Assembly: GCA_964460185.1 (NCBI GenBank)
Contig: CAYWTM010000001.1
Location: forward strand, 1-64,000
Reading direction: 5' to 3'
DNA from: JAVJPJ01 sp040217295
Lineage (GTDB): Bacteria; Pseudomonadota; Alphaproteobacteria; Rhodobacterales; Rhodobacteraceae
Length of the DNA stretch: 64,000 nucleotides
Shown here piece by piece: positions 17,351 to 26,300 of this stretch. The stretch's first letter is position 1. Each line of letters opens with the position of its first letter. The notes beneath the pieces are model-generated. The model made no database searches and was not told the origin of the DNA. It worked only from the letters and a program-made list of their open reading frames with translations. The position numbers and the translations under genes were made by a program.

Positions 17351-17776
17351 ATGCATCCAACCGAAAAAATCGTCCGCCAGTTCCATGAATCCTGGGACAT
17401 GCGTGACCCGGACCGTGGCGCGGACGTCATCGCGGACGATATCGATTTCGAGGACATCGCACGCGGTGAAAAGCTATTGGGGAAAGCCGGGTACAAGGAT
17501 GATTATCACCGTTGGCGCGAAGCCTTCCCCGATGGGCTATGCAAGGTCGAGAATGTCATCGTCAGCCAATGCGGCGAGTGGGCCACGGTCGAGTTTCGCA
17601 ACACCGGCACGCATACGGGCATTCTTCGCTCAAGCCTCGGAGACTTCGCCCCCACCGGCAAGAGAGCCGAAGTGCGGTATTGTTCGGTGATGCGGGTCGC
17701 GGATGGACTGGTGGTCGAAGGGAGGGACTACTACGACAGTGCCACCATCGCGCGTCAATTGGGGCTGGTGGACTGA
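17351..17776 (+). CDS. SnoaL-like/NTF2-fold protein
   Basis: 141 residues from ATG 17351, where the protein starts MHPTEKIVRQFHESWDMRD, typical of SnoaL/ester-cyclase-like small alpha+beta cone proteins. The rest alternates helix and strands with GEWATVEFRNTGTHTG and the late VADGLVVEGRDYYDSATIARQLG ending found in this superfamily. The longer frame from 17243 lacks a start signal. Such proteins can be isomerases, cyclases or hydrolases or simply bind ligands; no function is assigned. Confidence 0.75.
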   Translation: MHPTEKIVRQFHESWDMRDPDRGADVIADDIDFEDIARGEKLLGKAGYKDDYHRWREAFPDGLCKVENVIVSQCGEWATVEFRNTGTHTGILRSSLGDFAPTGKRAEVRYCSVMRVADGLVVEGRDYYDSATIARQLGLVD

Positions 17777-17851
17777 GGCACTGTTCAGCCGCCGGCCACG
17801 GTCCCCCTGCGGGTCCACGGATGGTCATCCAATGGCGCCGCCCCTGTCCAC

Positions 17852-18814
17852 TCAGGGTTTCCCGACCAGCATGGTTTCAACCAGCTTTTGGACGCGCAGA
17901 GCCTCATCAGGTGTCGCAAGTCGATTGGGCTGGCCCGCGATGCACAAGAGCAGATCGTCGAGTTGTGCCTTGAGGCTGACCGCGCGTGGGTCGTGGGGCC
18001 GTTCGGTCATCTCGGTGAAGGGCCCACCATCGGATACCGCATCGACATAGAAATCGGTGATGCGCCGGCTGATTGCCGATCCCTTGATGATCATCTCCTG
18101 TCGATCGGGCTGCGCGCCCCCCACGCTGGCCATGATGGTCACGGGCCGCCCATCCGATGTCTCGAGCCGGGCCAGCATTTGGGTTTCGCACAAAGCCGGA
18201 TCCGCAGGATAGGATGGACGCGCCCAGACAACCGACAACGGCCCGAGAATGCGTTCCGAGAAGAACAGGAAATGGGAAATCACCTCGCGCGTCATGCCGC
18301 CTTCGTCGCGGAACCGAAGCCAGTCCGCCGCTTTCTGCCATGCACGCGGCCATGCGGGATATGTGACCACCATATCAACGCCAATGACATCGCCCAGTTC
18401 GCCGTCCTTCGCAGCCTGCGCGACACTGGTCAGCGCCGCCCCCGCGGCCTGCGTGAAATTGACGGCCGTGGCAACGCCGCTTGCCTTCAACCCCGCGACC
18501 AGTGCCTCGCTTTCGGCGATGTCGACGCCAAGGGGCTTTTCCAGGAAAACGGCCTTGCCAGCCGCAGCTGCCGCAAGCGCATAGGTTTTGCGCGGGACAG
18601 GTGGGCACGCAAGGTAAACCAGATCCGCCGCTGCGATGGCGTCCTGGGCCGAGGTCGCAATGACCGCCCCCGGCGCAAGCGCCAGCGCCTCGCGGCAGGC
18701 GGCCGGATCAGGATCCCAAAGGGCGACAGGCTGATACCCCGGATGCCGTTCCATATGCTCGAGCATCCGGCGCCCCATGATCCCCAGGCCAATAATTGCT
18801 GCTTTCACGGTCAT
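17852..18814 (-). CDS. Gfo/Idh/MocA family oxidoreductase
   Basis: 320 residues from ATG 18814 (GTG 18820 is an alternative; GGGGGACAG upstream suits the ATG). N-terminal Rossmann fold AAIIGLGIMGRRMLEHM, followed by the EKPLGVDIAE motif of the family whose Lys takes part in catalysis, and a C-terminal alpha/beta domain. NAD(P)-dependent oxidation or reduction of a sugar- or inositol-like ligand is the usual role. It follows the formamidase gene by about 15 bases on the same strand, so they are likely cotranscribed, but the chemistry linking them is unclear. Confidence 0.85.
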   Translation of the reverse strand: MTVKAAIIGLGIMGRRMLEHMERHPGYQPVALWDPDPAACREALALAPGAVIATSAQDAIAAADLVYLACPPVPRKTYALAAAAAGKAVFLEKPLGVDIAESEALVAGLKASGVATAVNFTQAAGAALTSVAQAAKDGELGDVIGVDMVVTYPAWPRAWQKAADWLRFRDEGGMTREVISHFLFFSERILGPLSVVWARPSYPADPALCETQMLARLETSDGRPVTIMASVGGAQPDRQEMIIKGSAISRRITDFYVDAVSDGGPFTEMTERPHDPRAVSLKAQLDDLLLCIAGQPNRLATPDEALRVQKLVETMLVGKP

Positions 18815-18829
18815 TTGCACTGTCCCCCG

Positions 18830-19780
18830 CTATTGTCCGTTTGATGTCAGCAACGCGGCTTCCATCATCATGTGGACGCCCTTGTTTCCGTTGACGGTTT
18901 GCGTGATCCGCAGGTCACCGGCAAGCGAACACAGCATATAGGCATCCTCACGGCTGATGCCCGTGCGCGCGACGACCCATGCGATCATGTCGCGCAATGC
19001 CATTTCCACGCATCGGTCCAGGTCCTCGTGCATGCCCATGGTGATGAGATGGGTGGGCGTTTGCGCGCGTGGATATCGCAGATCCATATCCTCGCTCAGG
19101 ATCAGACGGAACGTGCCCTGCAACGCGGTTTCGATCGCTGTCACGCAGACCTCGCCATCGCCTTGCGCCCCGTGACCGTCACCGCAGGAGAACAACGCCC
19201 CTTCCGCAAAGACCGGCAGGTAAAGCGTTGTGCCGGCAACCAGTTCCTTGTTGTCGAGATTGCCCCCGAAGGCTCTGGGCTGGATGGTCGACACACGCCC
19301 CCAGTTCGGCGGCGGCGCCACGCCCATCACGCCGAAAAACGGATTGAGCGGCAGATCCAGCCCCCATGACAGGCGCGCAACCATGGCATCCAGGTCCAGC
19401 GGAATGATCTCGGTGCGACCGGTCTGAAAATCCTCGGGCAAGGTGCCGGCCAGCGGGCGGATCAGGTTCCATCCCCAATTCTGGCGCAACGTCACGTCGA
19501 GGATCTGAACCTCCAGGACATGGCCTGGCTTGGCCCCGGCGACGGCCACCGGCCCCGTAAGGATATGCCCCGGCAACTGGCGGGGCGAGCGGGCATGGAT
19601 ATCCAGCAGCTCGGGCGGGATGTCAAAGCCGCCCCCCTGCGACGGCGTATGATCCGGGCCGCCCGATACCGTGTCGATGACGACCACATCCCCGCTTTGC
19701 ACCTCGAGAACCGGGTCGAGTGCGGCATCGAAATACCCCCACGCGCAGGTTTCCGGGCTGGCCCTCAAATGCGTCGTCAT
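18830..19780 (-). CDS. acetamidase/formamidase family protein
   Basis: 316 residues from ATG 19780; the extension to 19849 is not supported. Features of the family: VQSGDVVVIDTVSGG, HILTGPVAVAGAKPGHVLEV, GRVSTIQPRAFGGNLDNKEL and the metal-site-like CGDGHGAQGDGEVCVTAIET segment, plus DAYMLCSLAGDLRITQ near the end. Hydrolyses formamide, acetamide or a related short amide to ammonia and acid in the cytoplasm. First gene of a probable two-gene unit with the oxidoreductase. Confidence 0.88.
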   Translation of the reverse strand: MTTHLRASPETCAWGYFDAALDPVLEVQSGDVVVIDTVSGGPDHTPSQGGGFDIPPELLDIHARSPRQLPGHILTGPVAVAGAKPGHVLEVQILDVTLRQNWGWNLIRPLAGTLPEDFQTGRTEIIPLDLDAMVARLSWGLDLPLNPFFGVMGVAPPPNWGRVSTIQPRAFGGNLDNKELVAGTTLYLPVFAEGALFSCGDGHGAQGDGEVCVTAIETALQGTFRLILSEDMDLRYPRAQTPTHLITMGMHEDLDRCVEMALRDMIAWVVARTGISREDAYMLCSLAGDLRITQTVNGNKGVHMMMEAALLTSNGQ

Positions 19781-20070
19781 GCTGAAAATCCCTTGCGTGA
19801 TGTCGGACGCAGCGCACAGGCGCCCGCCGCGAAAATCGAAAAGACCCAAACCCGGCGACGGGAAACGCCTGTCGGGCGTTTTGGGCGAATGACCGCAAAG
19901 TGCTACCTAAACTGCGGCAGGTCCACACCTGCCGTGATGGTCGCGCAAATTGGCCGGCGCCAGGAGGCCTAGCAACGGCCAGCACCACGGCATTGACCTT
20001 GGAGGCGACCTGCTGAACATGCACGCAGGCAAGACCGTCTTGGCACGGGACTCGCCAAGAAAGGTGCACG

Positions 20071-20898
20071 ATGGCGCAGGTCGCAGCAAACGGCATGACG
20101 TTGGAGGTGGAACAGCACGGGACCCCGTCTGGCGACGCGATCGTCCTGATCCGGGGACTGGGTTCGCAGCTGATCCATTGGCCCGATGCGTTGATCACGG
20201 CCTTCGTGACTGCGGGGCTTCACGTGATCACTTTCGACAACCGCGATGCCGGATTGTCCCGAAAATGCGATGGAGCAGACGCCTACACCCTGTGCGACAT
20301 GGCCGACGACACCATCGGATTGATGAGCGCGCTAGGCATCGAAAAGGCCCATGTTCTGGGTGTCTCGATGGGCGGCATGATCGCGCAGCTTGCGGCACTG
20401 CGCCACCCAGCGCGCATCAGATCCGCATACATCGTCATGTCGTCCAGCATGGCCCCCCACCTGCCCCCATCCGACCCGGATGTGCAAAACATGCTCAAGG
20501 CACAGGCCGCGGGCCCGCGCCGGCAGGATGTGATCGCGCATGAGTTGCGGACCGGCCGTGCCTGGGGCAGCCCCGGATGGCCCTTCGACGACAAGGACCG
20601 CGCGGCACTGATCGGACGGGCCTATGATCGAAGCTACTGCCCCGAAGGCACCGCACGGCAGTATGCGGCGATGATGGCCGCCCGGCACGACCTGGCGCAT
20701 ATCGAGGCGATAGACCTGCCCGTTCTTGTCGTTCACGGCAGCCACGACCGGATTTTTCCGCTGGCGCACGGGCAGGACATCGCACGCCGCATCCCCGGCG
20801 CACGACTGGTCACGATTGACGGGATGGGGCACGATCTGGAAGGCGCATTGCCGGTAATTGTGGCGAAACACGTCCTCAGGTGCATAGAGACGGTGTGA
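20071..20898 (+). CDS. alpha/beta hydrolase
   Basis: 275 residues. Nucleophile Ser99 in LGVSMGGMIAQLAAL, oxyanion segment LIRGLGSQLIHWP, FDNRDAGLS, a likely acid in VVHGSHDRIFPL and a likely His in DGMGHDLEG complete the triad. This wording is common to the haloperoxidase/esterase-like branch; substrate unknown. ATG 20071 is preceded by AAAGGTGCACG. Stands alone between divergent or unrelated neighbours. Confidence 0.87.
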   Translation: MAQVAANGMTLEVEQHGTPSGDAIVLIRGLGSQLIHWPDALITAFVTAGLHVITFDNRDAGLSRKCDGADAYTLCDMADDTIGLMSALGIEKAHVLGVSMGGMIAQLAALRHPARIRSAYIVMSSSMAPHLPPSDPDVQNMLKAQAAGPRRQDVIAHELRTGRAWGSPGWPFDDKDRAALIGRAYDRSYCPEGTARQYAAMMAARHDLAHIEAIDLPVLVVHGSHDRIFPLAHGQDIARRIPGARLVTIDGMGHDLEGALPVIVAKHVLRCIETV

Positions 20899-21194
20899 CC
20901 ATCGCCCACGCCGCCTGCCAGGTGAGCAGAGCGGACCGGAAACGGACAGGCAGGCAGCACGGTTGCCCGACGGGACCACCCGGCCGGTATGAGTGGGTGT
21001 CAAACCCGGCCTGCGCGACCGGGTTCCCGCTGCCTTGATACCTGCGCGATCTGATCCGGGGGGCGAAGCCCCGGAAAAAAGGCATCTGCGCCTTCAAAAA
21101 CCCCGATCCATTCCATCAAATCAACAAATTTCATGGACTTGATGCACGACAGATTATTTAATGGCCTCGTATATTTTTTTGAGATGTTTTTTTG
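20899..21194. other. intergenic region upstream of the glycosyltransferase pair
   Basis: 296 bases without a supported gene. It contains a GGGGC-GAA-GCCCC hairpin (21060-21072) followed by an A-run, and its last 75 bases are markedly AT-rich (TATTTAATG, TATATTTTTTTGAG) against a GC-rich background. I read the AT-rich part as the promoter and leader of the gene at 21195. Confidence 0.45.
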
Positions 21195-23348
21195 ATGAGT
21201 GTTGCTGCGCCAGTTGAAGCATTCGATATCGCTATTCTTTTCGATATCGTTATTCTTGCCGATTTCACGCGAGGTGGAGACTCCGGTTTTCGAATCGCGC
21301 AGGAAATCCGCAGTTACGCAGACCTTGGATTGTCCGTGGGGCTCGTCCACCTCCAGGTCAGTCAGCCCGGCGCCGCCGTCTCCCCCGATGTCCAGGTATG
21401 TGTTCGCGCGGGATTGGCCGTCGTGCTGCCTGCGTCGCCCAATGTTCACGCCAGACTGGCCATCGTGCATTCGGCGGTGTCGCTGACCAAACCCGTACAG
21501 AACCTTTCGGGCATGCAGGCCGACAAGGTGGTGCTGGTCCATGATCGGGCGCCCAACCGCGCGCAGATCGGGTCATGGTTCAGTTTCCAGTTCGGGCCTG
21601 TTGTGTGGGCCCCGACCAATCGGTGGGTGCGCACGCGGCTGATGGAACTGGATACCCCGGTTCCGCTGCTTGCCGAAGACTGGCGACCGATGGCGCGGCC
21701 GCTGGCGACGCGCGGCACCAGCTTCAGGAAGGATGGACCGGCTGTCTTCGGGCGCGTCAGTCTGCAAGGCGAATCCCAGTGGCCCAAGACCATAGAAGAG
21801 ATCAAGGACATCTTTCCCATAAGGTCCGAGCACGAATTCCGGATCATGGGCAGGCCGCCGGCAAAGCTTTGGGACCAGATCAAGGGAAAGAGCGGCGTCC
21901 TGGACTTCGATCCCGCCGACATGACGGTCGAACGGTTCTTGGCGTCACTCGACGTCTTCATGTATTTTTCCAGCATCCGGGTTCCGTCCATGCCGGAAGC
22001 AGCCATCGCGTCGATGATGGCGTCGGGAAAACTGGTCGTTCTGCCGACACATCTCGAAAGCCATTTCGGGCCCGGCGCGATCTATGCCGATGGATCGGAC
22101 GCCATGACGACCGTCAAGGAGTTGATGGCCGACGAAGATGCGCTGCGCGCCGCGCGTGAGGCGGCGGTCTTGCATGCGGGCTACCAGTTTCCCGAAGCGG
22201 CGCATCGCGCGCGCGTTCTTGAACTTCTGGGCAGCGACATGCCGGCCAAGCCGCGCAAGAGGCGCGCAACCAGGCGCAAGACCGCACTGATGGTGCCGTC
22301 CAACGGCATCGGCCTTGGGCACGCAACGCGACTGCTGGCGATCTCGCGGCAGCTGGACAAAAGGATCGAGCCGGTTTTCTGCACCATGGCGCAGGCCGCG
22401 CCGATCATCGAATCCTTTGGCTATCTTGCCGAATATATGCCGTCGCAGGGCGATACGCACACGGACCGCGCCGGTTGGGATGCGTGGTTTCGCTACCAGC
22501 TTGGCGAACTGATCGATTTGCACGACCCGGAAGTGGTGGTGTTCGACGGAAATAACCCGACCCCCGGATTGGTGCGCGCGGTCACATCGCGCGGCCGGTG
22601 CGGTCTGGCCTGGGTGCGCCGCGGAATGGGGGGGCCGGTCGCGTCCCCGTATCTCCACAATGCGCGTTACATGGATCTGATCATCGAACCCGGAGAAATC
22701 GCCGCGGAACGCGATACCGGGCCGACCGCCATACGCCGCGCCGAGGCGCTGCAGGTGGGACCGGTGACCTTGCTCGACCATGATGAAATCCTGCCCCGCG
22801 AGGATGCCAGAAACGCTTTGGGTCTGTCGTTGAACGCACCCGCCGTGCTGATCCAGCTTGGCGCAGGGGCGAACCGGGATGTGGCGGGATTGACCGGAGA
22901 GATCATGGAATACCTGAAGCGTTTCCCGCAACTTCAGATCATTCTGGCCGAGTGGGAAAACAGCCCCGTGGAATTGCGCGACTGGCCAAACGCAAAGGTT
23001 TTGCGCGGCTTTCCCATTTCGCGCTATTTCGAGGCCTTCGATTTTTCGATCTCGGCTGCAGGGTACAATACCTTCCACGAGGTTTTGGCTTTCGCTCTTC
23101 CCACGATCTTCCTCGCAAATCGCCATCCCTCGATGGATGATCAGGGCGCGCGCGCCGGCTTTGCCCAGGACAACGGGGCGGGCTTTGACCTCGCGGAAGA
23201 TCAACTCTTTCATTTGCCGGCTCTTTGCGAGGCCTTGATGAATGAAAAGGCGCGCGCCTTTGTCCGTGAGAAATGCGTCCTGCTCAAACAGCCCAACGGC
23301 GCAAAGGCCGCGGCTGATGCGATTATCGAATTGGTCCGCACAACATGA
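21195..23348 (+). CDS. two-headed glycosyltransferase (GT4-like plus GT28-like)
   Basis: 717 residues from ATG 21195. Residues 1-335 look like a GT-B enzyme: an N-terminal Rossmann half starting DIVILADFTRGGDSGFR, then an EAAIASMMASGKLVVLP segment resembling the donor site of GT4. A basic linker (KPRKRRATRRK, about 350-362) leads to a second GT-B unit from residue 363 with SNGIGLGHATRL, IQLGAGANRD and the SAAGYNTFHEVLAFALPTIF donor site of UDP-sugar transferases such as MurG/GT28. No signal peptide or membrane helix. It overlaps the next gene by ATGA, so the two are translationally coupled. Acceptor and sugars unknown; a polysaccharide is inferred from the partner. Confidence 0.82.
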   Translation: MSVAAPVEAFDIAILFDIVILADFTRGGDSGFRIAQEIRSYADLGLSVGLVHLQVSQPGAAVSPDVQVCVRAGLAVVLPASPNVHARLAIVHSAVSLTKPVQNLSGMQADKVVLVHDRAPNRAQIGSWFSFQFGPVVWAPTNRWVRTRLMELDTPVPLLAEDWRPMARPLATRGTSFRKDGPAVFGRVSLQGESQWPKTIEEIKDIFPIRSEHEFRIMGRPPAKLWDQIKGKSGVLDFDPADMTVERFLASLDVFMYFSSIRVPSMPEAAIASMMASGKLVVLPTHLESHFGPGAIYADGSDAMTTVKELMADEDALRAAREAAVLHAGYQFPEAAHRARVLELLGSDMPAKPRKRRATRRKTALMVPSNGIGLGHATRLLAISRQLDKRIEPVFCTMAQAAPIIESFGYLAEYMPSQGDTHTDRAGWDAWFRYQLGELIDLHDPEVVVFDGNNPTPGLVRAVTSRGRCGLAWVRRGMGGPVASPYLHNARYMDLIIEPGEIAAERDTGPTAIRRAEALQVGPVTLLDHDEILPREDARNALGLSLNAPAVLIQLGAGANRDVAGLTGEIMEYLKRFPQLQIILAEWENSPVELRDWPNAKVLRGFPISRYFEAFDFSISAAGYNTFHEVLAFALPTIFLANRHPSMDDQGARAGFAQDNGAGFDLAEDQLFHLPALCEALMNEKARAFVREKCVLLKQPNGAKAAADAIIELVRTT

Positions 23349-26300
23349 GAAACACTGTGAACACGTTTGTCAGTCGTAATGACGACGATGCGCCGATTGC
23401 ACCGGGCAAGCCCGAGGTGATCACCGTTGGGTGGCAAAACAAAAGAAAGGCTTTTGTACCGGCACCGGCGCGACGGGCCCCTCCCTTGCAGGACAGACTG
23501 GCGTGGCCGGCTGAAACACCGCCTGCAACGGTCCTGAAACCGGGAAGCGGCCAACATGCGCAAAACCAGCAGGGCCGGCCGCAGGTTGTGGCAATAGCCC
23601 TGTTCGGAATCACCGAAGCGCGTTTGAAATTCGCCCTGAAACAGATCGCGCGCCAGCAACGGACCAAAGGGCGTTTCCAGCCCTTGATCTTGACGGATTC
23701 GACCCTGCACGCGGCCCTGCGCCGCGCCGGCGCCATCTTCGAATATTTCCCCGCCTCTGTGTACCTTGCGGACCCGGACGGCGTGGCGTTGAGCCAGCGT
23801 TTCGCGACCATCTGGCAAAAATGGAAACCGTCCTACCTGATCGATCTCGGCAAGCCGGGCCTGCTGAGTTCCCGCCTTGACGACTACGAAAGCTACTTCC
23901 AGTCCTCCGAAACCGCCAAGGGCGTGTTCGAGCCCTGGTTCAAGCCCGATCCGCTGCCCCCTGCCCCGCCGCCCGATATCGCGGCCCTCAAGGCGGAATA
24001 CCTGACCAAGGGCCTGGACGCCGAAGCCGACACGTTCGCCTTGTACAGGATTCTGGGCAACGACCTGCCGCCACGACATGATGAAGGCCAGACCCTCACC
24101 AATCTGCGCTTCATCCTGGAAAACGAGCCCAAGTTTCCCAATTGCGAGAAACGCTGGGTCATCAACCGCATCACGGATCCAGAGCAGGAACGCGCCATCA
24201 TCGCGATCTTGGATGAATTCGGTCAGTCCTACATCACGATCCCCTTCGATCTGCATGAATACAAGCAGGTGGAATGGGACCTCGACGGCTTTCCCCAGCG
24301 CTCGTTTTTCCTCAACGGCCGGTATGGCGACATGCAGGACTACGACAAACTGCGGGCCGAGGCGCATTCACGCCGACACAAGAACAAATACGTGATGAAC
24401 AACAATGGCGCGCGTAACGCCGCCTTGCGCGATGGGCTTGCACGGGCCAAGTGGGTCATGCCGTGGGACGGGAATTGCTTCCTGACCAACGGCGCCTGGA
24501 CCGAGATCACCCAGGCCATTACCGCTGCCCCCTACCTGAAGTATTTCTCCGTTCCCATGGCCCGGACCACCGAGAATACGGATCTGTTGCTCAGGAATTT
24601 CAGGCCCGATCCGATCGAAGAGCCTCAGCTCATCTTCCGCAAGGATGCAGAACAGGAATTCAACGAAGATTACCATTACGGGCGCCGCCCCAAGGTGGAA
24701 TTGTTCTGGCGTCTCGGCGTTGCGGGTCCCTGGGACAACTGGCGCGATGATGTCTGGGACCTCAAGCGGCCATCGCGCAGCACCGACGCGGGCAGCCATG
24801 GCAGCGCGGGCTGGGTGGCGCGGCTGCATTCGGGGCGCGATGCCCTGGAACAAAACTCGAAAGTGGCGCAGGTCGGCCGTGGCGTGGCCAGGATCGAAGG
24901 CATCCTGTCCGTCACCGATGACCTGGATCGCAAGGCCTTGGCGCTGTCCTTGGATCCTGCGGCCCTTACAGCCTATGACGGCGACCTGCTTGCGTCGCTC
25001 AAGATGGCCCCACCCGATACGGCACGGGGGCGGCTGTATGCACGCCTGCAGCAAGAGGCCGAACTGGCTCTGCAACGCGGCCCCTATTCCGTGATGGACA
25101 AGACGACGGTGCCACCCAGTGGCGACAAGCATGACTACATGCACCCGCCCCCCTACTGGTGGCCTGACCCGAACACGCCAACGGGCCTGCCCGGCAGCCG
25201 CCGGGACGGGGAACGCGCGCCGGGGACGCGGCTGTATGAACCCGACAGCGAAAAATACGACCGGACCCGTTTGCAGCGCCTGTTCGACGATACCACCATT
25301 CTTGCGCTTGCCGCAGAAAGCGGTGGCACAATCGAGCACGCCCGACACGCGGCGAACCTGCTGCGGCACTGGTTCCTCGATGAACGGACCCGCATGAACC
25401 CCAATCTGCATTTCGCGCAGGTCATTCCCGGCGCGGGCGAGGCCAAGGGGCACGGCGTGATCGAGATGAAGGATCTCTATTTCTATCTTGATGCCGTGCG
25501 GATCCTGGAAAAACACGACGTGTTGACGGCCGCCGACAAGGACGCTTTCCGCCAGTGGCTGAACGAATACCTGGTGTGGCTGCATGAAAGCCCACAGGGG
25601 CGAAACGAACGGGCCACCGGCAACAACCATGGCACCTGCTACGATCTTCAGGTCGGTGCGATCGCGGCATTTCTAGGGGATGTCGACGTGCTTGCGGCAA
25701 CCCTGCGCCGCAGCCGCGAGCGTATCCTGGGCCAATTCGCCAAGGATGGCTCGCAGCCTCACGAACTCAAGCGCACCCAGACCCAGCATTACTGTTTCTT
25801 CAATCTGCAGAACTGGATCAACCTTGCCAATCTCGCAGACAGTTGCGGCGACGCCCTTTGGGATTTCACCGACAACAAGGGTCTTGGTCTCGCGAAGGCC
25901 TTCAAGTGGCTTATCGATACCAGTGGCAAGTCGGAATGGCCCTTTGAACAGAACGGGCGTTTTGACGAGGATCGCTTCATTCCGCTGATCTACGCCGCGC
26001 AGGCCCGTTTTGCGCCAGAAGCCTCGGTCGGCTATGCCCTTGGATTTTCACGCAAGCCGCTTTTTTTCCCGCATGATGGCGTGCCCCCCTTCTGGATGCT
26101 GAGCCGATCGGTCAACGCCAAGGGGCACAGCAGCAATCCCGGCCTGACCAGAGCGATTGAACGGGCAGAAATCGCTGCCAGGGACATGGTGCAAGGTTCC
26201 GGGTTCCGGTTGAGCGTGAAGAACCTCGAACAACGGCTTTGGGGGGGCTATTGCGAATTCGCGCGCGCCGATCTTGAGATGTTGAAGATGTCTCCGAAGG

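Noticed and set aside
21056..21074. Hairpin followed by AAAAAA as an intrinsic terminator
   Set aside because: The run after the stem is A, not T, on the plus strand; on the minus strand the T-run precedes the stem. Not a functional rho-independent form.
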